NCBI RefSeq assembly: GCF_000420385.1
Contig: NZ_ATUV01000002.1
Coordinates: 389,600-453,599, forward strand
Source of the DNA: Hippea alviniae EP5-r
Lineage (GTDB): Bacteria > Campylobacterota_A > Desulfurellia > Desulfurellales > Hippeaceae
Direction of reading: 5' to 3'
DNA: 64,000 nt
Shown: piece by piece, positions 42,240-50,247 of the stretch
How positions within the stretch are numbered: position 1 is the stretch's first letter
Layout: each line of letters opens with the position of its first letter
Notes under the pieces: model-generated
Told to the model about the DNA's origin: nothing
Database searches by the model: none
What the model saw: only the letters and a program-made list of their open reading frames with translations
Translations under genes and position numbers: made by a program

Positions 42240-43187
42240 ATGGGAAACCTTATAGCAGTAGCAACGGCAAAAGACAAAAAGAGTCTATGGTCTGGTCATT
42301 TTGGTGTATCTCCCTTTTATAGTATCTTTGATGAAGAGGGCAATCTTATAGAGCAGAGAGAAAACCCATTCTCAAAGGATAAACATCATGATGACCCGTT
42401 TAAGGTTAAAGAGTTTTTAAGCGATGTTTCAACATTTGTGGGTAAGAACATGGGTCAGAAGTCAAGAAAAAAGCTGACTGAGAAGCTAAAGGTAAGAACG
42501 CTGCTTGTTAGTGCAGAAGATATATATGATGCGGTAAAGTATTATCTTGATGCCAAGAAAAACATAGATGTGTTTGAGAGATGCACGGATAAGTATGAAG
42601 ATTGGTTTGATAAGTATCCTGCTGTATATGAGAGTGAAATCAATATGCTTAAGAGTATTATGCCAAAGTGGGACAGAGCCATTGAAATAGGTGTTGGAAG
42701 CGGTAGATTTGCCTATCCTTTGGGTATAAAGGAAGGTGTCGAACCTTCCGATAGTATGTCAAAAATTGCCCAAGAGAGAGGCATAAAAGTCTATCCCGGA
42801 TTTGCCGAAAATCTGCCCATATTAGATGAAGAGTATGATTTTGTTTTGATGGCTGTTACAATCTGCTTTGTAAAAGAGCCTATGAAGTCCCTTAAAGAAG
42901 TTTACAGGATTTTAAAGAAGGACGGTAAGACGATTGTTGCCATTGTTGATAGGGAGACAGCAATAGGAAAAGAGTATTTAAGAAAGAAAGAGAAGGGCGA
43001 GTTTTATAAGAATGTGAACTTCTTTTCGACTAAAGAGCTAATTGATATGATGAAGGAAGTGGGTTTTGAGATAGAAGGTGTATATCAGACGCTGTTTGCA
43101 GACAGTATAAAAGAGATAAAAGAATCACAACCATACAAGGAAGGATTTTCAGAAGGCGGATTTGTCGCTGTTTTGGGTGTTAAATAG
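42240..43187 (+). CDS. Fusion of NifX-like domain and SAM methyltransferase
   Basis: 315 residues from ATG 42240. Residues 1-95 look like the dinitrogenase iron-molybdenum cofactor domain (IAVATAKD ... SGHFGVSPFYSIFDEEGNLI). Residues about 110-315 are a class I methyltransferase with motif I AIEIGVGSGRF, then VEPSDSM and EYDFVLMAVTICFVKEPMKS. This pairing is unusual; a metal/cofactor-linked methyltransferase is a reasonable inference. It is followed by a small membrane protein whose GTG overlaps the stop, then feoAB. Confidence 0.8.
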   Translation: MGNLIAVATAKDKKSLWSGHFGVSPFYSIFDEEGNLIEQRENPFSKDKHHDDPFKVKEFLSDVSTFVGKNMGQKSRKKLTEKLKVRTLLVSAEDIYDAVKYYLDAKKNIDVFERCTDKYEDWFDKYPAVYESEINMLKSIMPKWDRAIEIGVGSGRFAYPLGIKEGVEPSDSMSKIAQERGIKVYPGFAENLPILDEEYDFVLMAVTICFVKEPMKSLKEVYRILKKDGKTIVAIVDRETAIGKEYLRKKEKGEFYKNVNFFSTKELIDMMKEVGFEIEGVYQTLFADSIKEIKESQPYKEGFSEGGFVAVLGVK

Positions 43188-43369
43188 TGTTGGAGATACT
43201 GCAGAAATCTTTTGTTAATACAATCTCTATTGTTGAGACTATTGTCTTAATCGTAATTGTTGTGTTCATAGTAGGTTTGTGGGTTTATGTGCCTTTTGGC
43301 ATAATGAGTATAAATAGAAGACTTAAAAGGCTGGAAAAAGAGATTAAAAGGAGTCGGGAAGAAAATTAG
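43187..43369 (+). CDS. Small membrane protein (60 aa)
   Basis: A GTG start overlaps the preceding stop by one base. One transmembrane helix (IVETIVLIVIVVFIVGLWVYV) is followed by a basic tail (RLKRLEKEIKRSREEN). Likely co-transcribed with the methyltransferase. Function unknown. Confidence 0.65.
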   Translation: MLEILQKSFVNTISIVETIVLIVIVVFIVGLWVYVPFGIMSINRRLKRLEKEIKRSREEN

Positions 43370-43371
43370 AC

Positions 43372-43399
43372 TTGACTAACAAAGTGAGATTATTATAAT
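43372..43399 (+). promoter_or_regulatory. Promoter overlapping the feoA 5' end
   Basis: TTGACT (43372-43377), 16-base spacer, TATAAT (43394-43399). The -10 box overlaps the first possible ATG of feoA at 43398, so the real start is later and the mRNA has almost no leader. No clear Fur box was recognised. Confidence 0.6.
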
Positions 43400-43409
43400 G
43401 GAAGTCATG

Positions 43410-43637
43410 ATGAGATTGACTGATGGATTGCCAGAGAAGAGCTATCTTGTAGAAGCCGTAGAAGGTGGATGTATAGCTAAGGATAGACTGTGGAAGCTGG
43501 GCATAATACCCGGCGTTGTTTTAACGATAAAGAGAAAAGCTCCCATGCGTGGGCCTTTGATGATTGAAGTCAATGGCGTTGATATTGTTGTAGGCAGAGG
43601 AATAGCCAACAGGATAATCATTAGGGAAGCAGGATGA
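43410..43637 (+). CDS. feoA: Ferrous iron transport protein A
   Basis: About 75 residues from ATG 43410; ATGs at 43398 and 43407 are in frame, but the first lies in the -10 box and GGAAG at 43400-43404 best fits 43410. The SH3-like fold is shown by RLWKLGIIPGVVLTIKRKAPM and MIEVNGVDIVVGRGIANRI. It is coupled to feoB (ATGA overlap) and regulates or assists iron uptake. Confidence 0.9.
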   Translation: MRLTDGLPEKSYLVEAVEGGCIAKDRLWKLGIIPGVVLTIKRKAPMRGPLMIEVNGVDIVVGRGIANRIIIREAG

Positions 43638-45535
43638 AGGTTGCATTTGTTGGCCAACCGAATTGTGGCAAAAGCACTCTATTTAACCAAATAGCGGGTT
43701 ATAAGAGCTTATCTGCCAATTTCCCTGGTGCGACTGTTGAATATACAAAAGGGCAGACATACATAGATGATGAGATAGTTGAAGTCTTCGACCTTCCCGG
43801 CACATACTCTTTAAGCTGGTATGATGATGCAGAGAAAGAGACTGTAAAAGCTCTATTTTCTATGGATTTTGATGTTATAGTTAATATTCTTGATGCATCA
43901 ACGCTTGCACGAAGTATTGAGTTGACTATTGAACTTATGTCGCTTGAAAAACCGATGGTTGTTGCACTCAATATGATGGATGAAGCATACCGTAAAGGTA
44001 TTGTTATAAATGTGAAAAAGCTTGAGGATGTGTTGGGTGTAAGGGTTATTCCTGTTATAGCTAAGAAGGGCAAAGGGATAAAAAACCTTCTAAATGCCGT
44101 AAAGAACGCCCAAAAACCACGAAAGAGATGTGTCTATTCAAAGGATGTTGAGAAGTATATATCAATTGTTGCAGACTGTATAGAAAAGAGCAATCTAAAG
44201 AGCAGATGGCCTTACAAGATGCTTGCTATAAAGGCTATAGAAGGTTTTAAACCGTGCGAAAAGGTGATAGAAGAGCAGACAGATTGCTTTGATAGACTAA
44301 AGCAAGCAAAGTATGCCTTAAGGGATGGCCTTGTTATAGTTCAGGAGAGACATGCTTTATGTATGGATATATTTGAGAAAGTGGCAAAGGTAAAAAAGAT
44401 TAAAGAAAAAAGCATAGAGACAAGACTTGATGCTTTTCTGCTTCATCCGTTTTTTGGTTATATCTTTATGGTGCTTATTTTCTATTCGATTTTCTATATT
44501 GTGTTTACAGGTGGCGTTCCTGTTGAAGGTTTTATAGTTGGAGTATTTGACAAGGTTGATAGTTATCTTGCTGAAGTTCTTTCGTCAAATAGACTCGTTT
44601 TTTCTATAGTTAAAGGCGTTGTTGATGGGGTAGGTGCGGCGTTTGGCATAGCTTTTCCCTATCTGTTACCGTTTCTGTTTCTTATCTCTCTGCTTGAAGA
44701 TATCGGATATCTACCACGAATTGGTTTTTTAATGGACTCTTTAATGCATAAGATGGGTCTTCACGGCACAAGTGTTATACCGTTTGTATCTGGTTATGGT
44801 TGCAGTGTTCCAGCGATTATGGCAACAAGGATTTTAAAGAGCAAAAAAGAGAAGTTTATCTCTGCATTTTTGGCGTCTTTGGTGCCATGCTCTGCAAGAA
44901 CCACTGTTATTATGGGTCTTGTTGGTTATTTTTTGGGTTATTGGTATGCTATAGCACTTTACATCTTTAATATCGTTGTGATTTTCTTTACAGGTATGGT
45001 TTTAAAAAGACTCTTACCAGGCATGAGTCCAGAGATGATAATAGACATTCCACCCTATAGACTTCCAACAGTTAAAACGCTTCTTTTAAAGACATGGCAC
45101 AAGATTAAAGACTTTATCTATCTTGCTGTTCCTATGCTGATAGGCGGCAGCGTTGTTCTTACATTAATCGATTATTATCATCTTACGCCTTACATAAATG
45201 ATTTGTTTAAGCCGTTTCTTGAAGGTTTTTTGGGTTTGCCAGCTGCCGTTGGCGTTGTATTGATTTTTGGTATTCTAAAAAAAGAGTTAACTCTTCTTAT
45301 GCTTTATCAGGCACTCGGTGTTGCAGGCCTAAATCAACTCTCTTCTGTTATGAGTAAAGAGCAGATGCTTGTCTTTACGGTTTTTGTTATATTCTATGTT
45401 CCCTGCCTTGCAACGATAGCTGCTATAAAAAAGGAAGTGGGATTAAAGAATTCTCTTGTTATAACAGCCGCCACATTTTTCCTTGCATCTCTTCTTGCCT
45501 TTGTTGTTAAAATAGCAATGAGTATATGGATATAA
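43634..45535 (+). CDS. feoB: Ferrous iron transporter B
   Basis: 633 residues. The N-terminal G protein has P-loop GQPNCGKST near residues 7-15, the TVEYTKG switch and DLPGTYSL. About ten membrane helices follow from residue 270, including GTSVIPFVSGYGCSVPAIMA and LVPCSARTTVIMG. It takes up Fe(II). Start ATG overlaps the feoA stop; the last ten bases overlap rnhA. Confidence 0.96.
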   Translation: MKVAFVGQPNCGKSTLFNQIAGYKSLSANFPGATVEYTKGQTYIDDEIVEVFDLPGTYSLSWYDDAEKETVKALFSMDFDVIVNILDASTLARSIELTIELMSLEKPMVVALNMMDEAYRKGIVINVKKLEDVLGVRVIPVIAKKGKGIKNLLNAVKNAQKPRKRCVYSKDVEKYISIVADCIEKSNLKSRWPYKMLAIKAIEGFKPCEKVIEEQTDCFDRLKQAKYALRDGLVIVQERHALCMDIFEKVAKVKKIKEKSIETRLDAFLLHPFFGYIFMVLIFYSIFYIVFTGGVPVEGFIVGVFDKVDSYLAEVLSSNRLVFSIVKGVVDGVGAAFGIAFPYLLPFLFLISLLEDIGYLPRIGFLMDSLMHKMGLHGTSVIPFVSGYGCSVPAIMATRILKSKKEKFISAFLASLVPCSARTTVIMGLVGYFLGYWYAIALYIFNIVVIFFTGMVLKRLLPGMSPEMIIDIPPYRLPTVKTLLLKTWHKIKDFIYLAVPMLIGGSVVLTLIDYYHLTPYINDLFKPFLEGFLGLPAAVGVVLIFGILKKELTLLMLYQALGVAGLNQLSSVMSKEQMLVFTVFVIFYVPCLATIAAIKKEVGLKNSLVITAATFFLASLLAFVVKIAMSIWI

Positions 45536-45981
45536 AGGTTTATACAGACGGGAGTTGTTATAGTAATCTTAAGATAGGAGGCTGGGGTGTATATATTATT
45601 GTTGATAAGAAGAGTATAAAGTTTTCTGGTGCCTGCAGTTGTAAAGATTCTGTATCTGTTGAATTTTTAGCCGTTCTTAAAGCACTTGAGTATTTAGACT
45701 ATTACTTTGACGATATAGAAAAGGTCAGCTTCTATACGGATTGTGATTATGTTGTTAAAGTTGTTAAAGAGTTTGAAAACAAAGGAAAATTCTCGTTCAG
45801 GTCAAAGACATCCTTAAAAAACAGAAAGAATATCTCCACACTTCTTCACTATGTCTCTTTGCTTCCTATAGATTGGTATGTAGTTAAATCCCATCGTGGC
45901 AATAAGGGTAATCAGATAGCAGATAGTCTTGCAAGAAAGGCAGCTCAACTTTACATTAAGCAGAAAAAAGAAGGCGACTAA
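45526..45981 (+). CDS. rnhA: RNase H family protein
   Basis: 151 residues. Motifs VYTDGSCYSNLKIGGWGVYI (first Asp), SVEFLAVLKALEYL (Glu), FYTDCDYVVKVV (Asp) and HRGNKGNQIADSLARKA (final His/Asp) form the RNase HI catalytic set. It degrades RNA in DNA-RNA hybrids. It overlaps the feoB end by ten bases and is translated with it. Followed by a two-way terminator. Confidence 0.9.
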   Translation: MDIKVYTDGSCYSNLKIGGWGVYIIVDKKSIKFSGACSCKDSVSVEFLAVLKALEYLDYYFDDIEKVSFYTDCDYVVKVVKEFENKGKFSFRSKTSLKNRKNISTLLHYVSLLPIDWYVVKSHRGNKGNQIADSLARKAAQLYIKQKKEGD

Positions 45982-45993
45982 ATGTCGCCTTCT
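45969..45993. terminator. Bidirectional terminator between rnhA and sucD
   Basis: AGAAGGCGAC-TAAAT-GTCGCCTTCT, a perfect 10-bp stem spanning the rnhA stop and ending just before the sucD stop of the opposite strand. Confidence 0.8.
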
Positions 45994-45996
45994 GGA

Positions 45997-46884
45997 CTAA
46001 ATTATGGCTTTCTCTTTTAAAACCTTAGCTATTGTCTCGCCAATGTATCCCGGATTTTCTATTGTATAGACCCCAGCTTCTTGTAAAGCCCTGTATTTAG
46101 ATTCTGCTGTTCCGTGTTTGCCCATTATTATAGCACCAGCATGCCCCATTCTTCTTCCTGGTGGTGCTGTTCTTCCTGCTATGAAAGCAAAGACAGGTTT
46201 TCTTATTCCGCCTTTTTTGATAAATTCTGCTGCTCTCTCTTCTGCGTTACCACCGATTTCTCCAACCATCATAACGGCTTCTGTTTCCGGGTCTTCTTCG
46301 AATTTCTTAAGCCAGAAGATGTAATCTGTTCCAACTATTGGGTCACCACCAATTCCCACGCATGTGGACTGACCCAATCCAGCTTTTGTTATCTGGTCTG
46401 CCGTCTCATATAGAAGCGTTCCACTTCTTGAGATTATGCCTATGCTTCCACGGGTAAATATGTGTCCAGGCATTATGCCTATCTTTGTTGCACCAGGTGT
46501 TATAATTCCCGGACAGTTAGGACCTATTAACGTAACACCTTCTTTCTCTATAACCCTTTTAACCTTTACCATGTCAAGAACAGGAATGCCTTCTGTTATA
46601 CACACGATTGTTTTTATGCCACTTCCAACGGCTTCTAAAATTGCATCTGCTGCAAATGGCGGTGGAACAAATATTAGGCTAACATTTGGATGAGTCTCTT
46701 TTACGGCTTCTTCAACTGTATTAAATACAGGAATCCCATCAACTTCTTGTCCACCTTTGCCTGGCGTTACACCTGCCACAATTTTTGTTCCATACTCTTT
46801 GCAGGCTTTTGCATGATAGCTGCCTTCCTTACCTGTTATACCCTGCACTAAAACCCTGCTTGTTCTATATACACATACAGCCAT
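45997..46884 (-). CDS. sucD: Succinyl-CoA ligase subunit alpha
   Basis: 295 residues. The CoA-binding Rossmann [14 protein letters not shown] starts at residue 13, with GPNCPGII and the active-site His248 in [12 protein letters not shown]. Three bases separate its start from sucC. The complex makes ATP or GTP from succinyl-CoA, or runs in reverse in a reductive cycle. Confidence 0.96.
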   Translation of the reverse strand: MAVCVYRTSRVLVQGITGKEGSYHAKACKEYGTKIVAGVTPGKGGQEVDGIPVFNTVEEAVKETHPNVSLIFVPPPFAADAILEAVGSGIKTIVCITEGIPVLDMVKVKRVIEKEGVTLIGPNCPGIITPGATKIGIMPGHIFTRGSIGIISRSGTLLYETADQITKAGLGQSTCVGIGGDPIVGTDYIFWLKKFEEDPETEAVMMVGEIGGNAEERAAEFIKKGGIRKPVFAFIAGRTAPPGRRMGHAGAIIMGKHGTAESKYRALQEAGVYTIENPGYIGETIAKVLKEKAII

Positions 46885-46887
46885 TTA

Positions 46888-48093
46888 TTACTTCTCCTTT
46901 TTCTCTTCTTTTTGGTTTTTCTCTTTCTCCACTGCGCCACCCTTTGCAAGTTCGGAGACCATTTTTGCTGCTTCTTTCAAGTCGTTAGCTACATAGAACT
47001 TAAATGATGCTTTTTTAAGTATTTCCATGCCTTCTTCTCTGTTCATACCAGTCAGTCTTATTACAACAGGAATATTTACTTTAACGGTTTTTAATGCTTG
47101 GATAATGCCGTTTGCAACCTTGTCGCAGCGGACGATTCCACCGAAGATATTAATGAAGATTGCTTTTACCTTCGGGTCTCTTGTGATTATCTCAAACCCT
47201 TTTGCTATGGTTTCTGGTGTTGCTTCACCACCAACATCCAAGAAGTTTGCAGGTTCTCCACCAGCAAGTTTAATGACATCCATCGTCGTCATTGCAAGAC
47301 CAGCACCGTTAACCATACATCCGATATTACCTTGCAGTTTTATAAAGTTTAGCCCTGAGAATCGTGCTTCGAGCTCGTCGGGGTCAGCTTCCGTTAAGTC
47401 TCTCATTTTTGCTATCTCTTTTCTTCTATATAGGGCGTTGTCGTCTATGTCCATTTTTGCATCAACGGCTAATAGGTGTCCAGACTTCAACACAACAAGT
47501 GGGTTTAATTCAAGAAGAGAGCAATCCTTTTCGACAAAAACCTTGTAAAGTGCACTGAAGAGCTTTGCAGCTTCCTTTTCCTGAGCCATCAGGTCAAGGT
47601 CATATTTCAATCTTCTTATCTGATAAGGCAAGAAACCGACGACAGGGTCGATAGGGATTTTGATAATGTCTTCTGGATACTTTTCTGCCACTTCTTCGAT
47701 ACTCATGCCGCCTCTTTTTGATGCGATGACTGTTGGTCTTGATGTTGTCCTATCAATTACGATAGAGAAGTAAATCTCTCTTTCTATGTCTGCTGCCTTC
47801 TCAACAAGCAGTTTTCTGATTACAACACCTTCTGGGCCTGTCTGTTTGGTTACCAGTTTTTTGCCAAACAGCTCTTGAGCATACTGGCGTGCTTCATCTG
47901 CCGTCCTTGCGATTTTTACGCCACCTGCTTTACCTCTTCCGCCTGTTAAAACCTGAGCCTTCAATACAACGGGCAAACCCAACTCCATCGATACCATCCA
48001 TGCATCGTCAGGAAAATAGGCAACCCTGCCTTCTGGCACCGGTATGCCGTATTGGGCTAAGACTTCTTTAGCCTGATATTCGTGAAGTTTCAT
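46888..48093 (-). CDS. sucC: Succinyl-CoA ligase subunit beta
   Basis: About 401 residues from ATG 48093; GGAGGT lies just upstream. The ATP-grasp domain is typical (KLHEYQAKEVLAQYGIPVPE, VVLKAQVLTGGRGKAGG), and the CoA-ligase part has GNIGCMVNGAGLAMTTMD and FINIFGGIVRCD. The C-terminus carries an extra charged tail (EKEKNQKEEKKEK). Pairs with sucD. Confidence 0.96.
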   Translation of the reverse strand: MKLHEYQAKEVLAQYGIPVPEGRVAYFPDDAWMVSMELGLPVVLKAQVLTGGRGKAGGVKIARTADEARQYAQELFGKKLVTKQTGPEGVVIRKLLVEKAADIEREIYFSIVIDRTTSRPTVIASKRGGMSIEEVAEKYPEDIIKIPIDPVVGFLPYQIRRLKYDLDLMAQEKEAAKLFSALYKVFVEKDCSLLELNPLVVLKSGHLLAVDAKMDIDDNALYRRKEIAKMRDLTEADPDELEARFSGLNFIKLQGNIGCMVNGAGLAMTTMDVIKLAGGEPANFLDVGGEATPETIAKGFEIITRDPKVKAIFINIFGGIVRCDKVANGIIQALKTVKVNIPVVIRLTGMNREEGMEILKKASFKFYVANDLKEAAKMVSELAKGGAVEKEKNQKEEKKEK

Positions 48094-48266
48094 CAACAAC
48101 CTCCAAAATAAAAAGTAAACTAAAAGTTAACTTATAACCATTTTTAAAAATAACACCAAAACAACCCAAAGTCAATGGAATATTTCTATTTGTTTTAATA
48201 ATATTTTGTTTGTAGTCTATTTTTGAAGTATAATTTGAAAATAGCGGTGTGGAAAGGAGATTGAAG

Positions 48267-49436
48267 ATGGACGGTGTTTTTGTTGTTGAGCCTTTAAGGA
48301 GCCCTTTTGGGGGTTTTGGTGGAACTCTCTCTTCTTTATCGGCTTCAGAGATTGCTTCTTTTGTGGTTAAAGAGATACTAAGCAGAACGGGTATTGAAGA
48401 TGTTGATGGATTGATAATGGGTAATGTTTTATCGGCTGGTGTTGGACAGTCGCCAGCAAGACAGGTTATTATTAAATCTGGTTTACCTTATAGCGTTAAT
48501 GCTTTAACCGTCAACAAGGTGTGTGGAAGTGGTCTTAAGTCTCTTATGCTTGCTGCTCAATCTATAAAATTAAAGGATAGCAGCCTAATAATAGCAGGTG
48601 GTATGGAGAGTATGTCCAATGCACCTTACTATCTTTCTAAGGCACGGTTTGGCTATAGAATGGGCGATGGAAGAGCTATTGACGGTATGATATTTGACGG
48701 CTTGTGGGATGTCTATAATAATGTGCATATGGGATACCTTGCAGAGATGGTCGCAAAAGCCAAAAAGATTACACGCAAAATACAGGATGATTATGCTGTT
48801 TTGTCTTATAAAAGAGCTCAGCATTCAGCAGAAAACGGTGTATTTAAAGAAGAGATTGTGCCTATAGAAATAAGCTCAAGAAAGGGAGTTAATGTTGTTG
48901 ATAGAGACGAAGAGCCCTTCAGGGTTGACTTTGAAAAGATACCAAAGCTCAAGCCAGCTTTTGTTGAAGATGGAACAATAACAGCAGCCAATGCATCGAC
49001 CATTTCAGACGGTGCAGCAGCGTTTATCGTGGCAGACTACGATGCAATAAAAAGATTTGGTTTAGAGCCCATAGCAAAAGTAGTGGCTTATTCTGAGTTT
49101 AGTTTAGACCCTAAACTGTTTCCGCTTGCTCCTATAGGAGCTATAGAGAAGCTTTTGAAAAAGACAGGACTTGATGTAAATGACATTGACCTGTTTGAAA
49201 TAAACGAAGCTTTCTCCTGTGTTGTTCTTGCTGCTTTGGAAGAGTTGAAACTGGATATAGACAGGGTTAATGTGAACGGTGGCGCTGTGTCTTTAGGTCA
49301 TCCGCTTGGAGCAAGTGGAGCAAGACTCGTTGTCTCTTTAACAAGGGAGATGAGAAGAAGAAACGCAAAATACGGGATTGCGGCTTTGTGTATAGGTGGC
49401 GGAGAAGCTGTTGCAACCCTGTTTGAGAGAGTGTAA
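48267..49436 (+). CDS. Acetyl-CoA C-acetyltransferase (thiolase)
   Basis: 389 residues from ATG 48267 after AAAGGAG. Catalytic Cys86 (NKVCGSGLKS), GGMESMSNAPY, His345 (SLGHPLGASG) and Cys375 (LCIGGGEA) are all present. It condenses two acetyl-CoA or cleaves acetoacetyl-CoA. It is convergent with folE2, with only two bases between the stops. Confidence 0.94.
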   Translation: MDGVFVVEPLRSPFGGFGGTLSSLSASEIASFVVKEILSRTGIEDVDGLIMGNVLSAGVGQSPARQVIIKSGLPYSVNALTVNKVCGSGLKSLMLAAQSIKLKDSSLIIAGGMESMSNAPYYLSKARFGYRMGDGRAIDGMIFDGLWDVYNNVHMGYLAEMVAKAKKITRKIQDDYAVLSYKRAQHSAENGVFKEEIVPIEISSRKGVNVVDRDEEPFRVDFEKIPKLKPAFVEDGTITAANASTISDGAAAFIVADYDAIKRFGLEPIAKVVAYSEFSLDPKLFPLAPIGAIEKLLKKTGLDVNDIDLFEINEAFSCVVLAALEELKLDIDRVNVNGGAVSLGHPLGASGARLVVSLTREMRRRNAKYGIAALCIGGGEAVATLFERV

Positions 49437-49437
49437 T

Positions 49438-50214
49438 TTATCTGCTTATAAACGCATAGGCGTTGTGATTATGAATACTCTCAAAGTTTTCGACTTCTAT
49501 CTCAAAGTGTGAGATGCGTTTGTCTTGAAGGAGTTTTTGGGTAATGTTTCTTGCTATATCTTCAACAAACATGGGATTGTTGTATGCTTTTTCTGTTACA
49601 TACTTCTCGTCTGGCCTTTTTAGAAGGGAATAAATGTCGCAGCTTGCAGAAGACTCCGCCACATTTATTAGGTCTTCTATCCAAACAAACTCTTTTAAAA
49701 TCGCCGATATTTTTGCTATACCACGCTGATTGTGTGCTCCATAATCGCTTATCTCTTTTGAGCATGGGCATAGACTTGTTATAGGCACTTTTACGGTTAA
49801 GGTTATCTCTTCGTTGTTGTTTTCATCGCCACATGCTTTAACTTCGCACTCATAACTCATTAATGATTTTATACCTGTTATTGGAGCTGCTTTTTCTATA
49901 AAGTAAGGAAAGTTTAGCTCTATATATGATTTTTTTGCATTTAGCCTTTCTCTCATCTCTCTTAGAATCTTTCCTATTTTTCTTATGTCTATACACTCTC
50001 TATTTTCGTTCAATATCTCTATAAATCTGCTCATGTGTGTGCCTTTGAAATCACTCGGAAGCAGAACATACATATTTATTTTTGCTATTGTGTGCTGATG
50101 CTGTTTTGTTTTATCAAGCAGCGTTATAGGATATGTAAGGTTCTTTACGCCGACTTTGTCTATTGGTATGTTTCTTTCGTCCTTTTGCGATTGGACATCT
50201 GCCAAGTTGCTCAT
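49438..50214 (-). CDS. folE2: GTP cyclohydrolase FolE2
   Basis: 258 residues, typical length. VGVKNLTYPITLLDK, QHQHTIAKINMYVLLP, the metal-site motif SLCPCSKEISDYGAHNQRG and ESSASCDIYSLLKRPDEKYV identify the zinc-independent FolE2/MptA type. It makes dihydroneopterin triphosphate for folate. The ATG at 50214 has only a weak ribosome site. Confidence 0.95.
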   Translation of the reverse strand: MSNLADVQSQKDERNIPIDKVGVKNLTYPITLLDKTKQHQHTIAKINMYVLLPSDFKGTHMSRFIEILNENRECIDIRKIGKILREMRERLNAKKSYIELNFPYFIEKAAPITGIKSLMSYECEVKACGDENNNEEITLTVKVPITSLCPCSKEISDYGAHNQRGIAKISAILKEFVWIEDLINVAESSASCDIYSLLKRPDEKYVTEKAYNNPMFVEDIARNITQKLLQDKRISHFEIEVENFESIHNHNAYAFISR

Positions 50215-50247
50215 ACATGCCTATTGTAATTTAGATTGAACTTAAAA

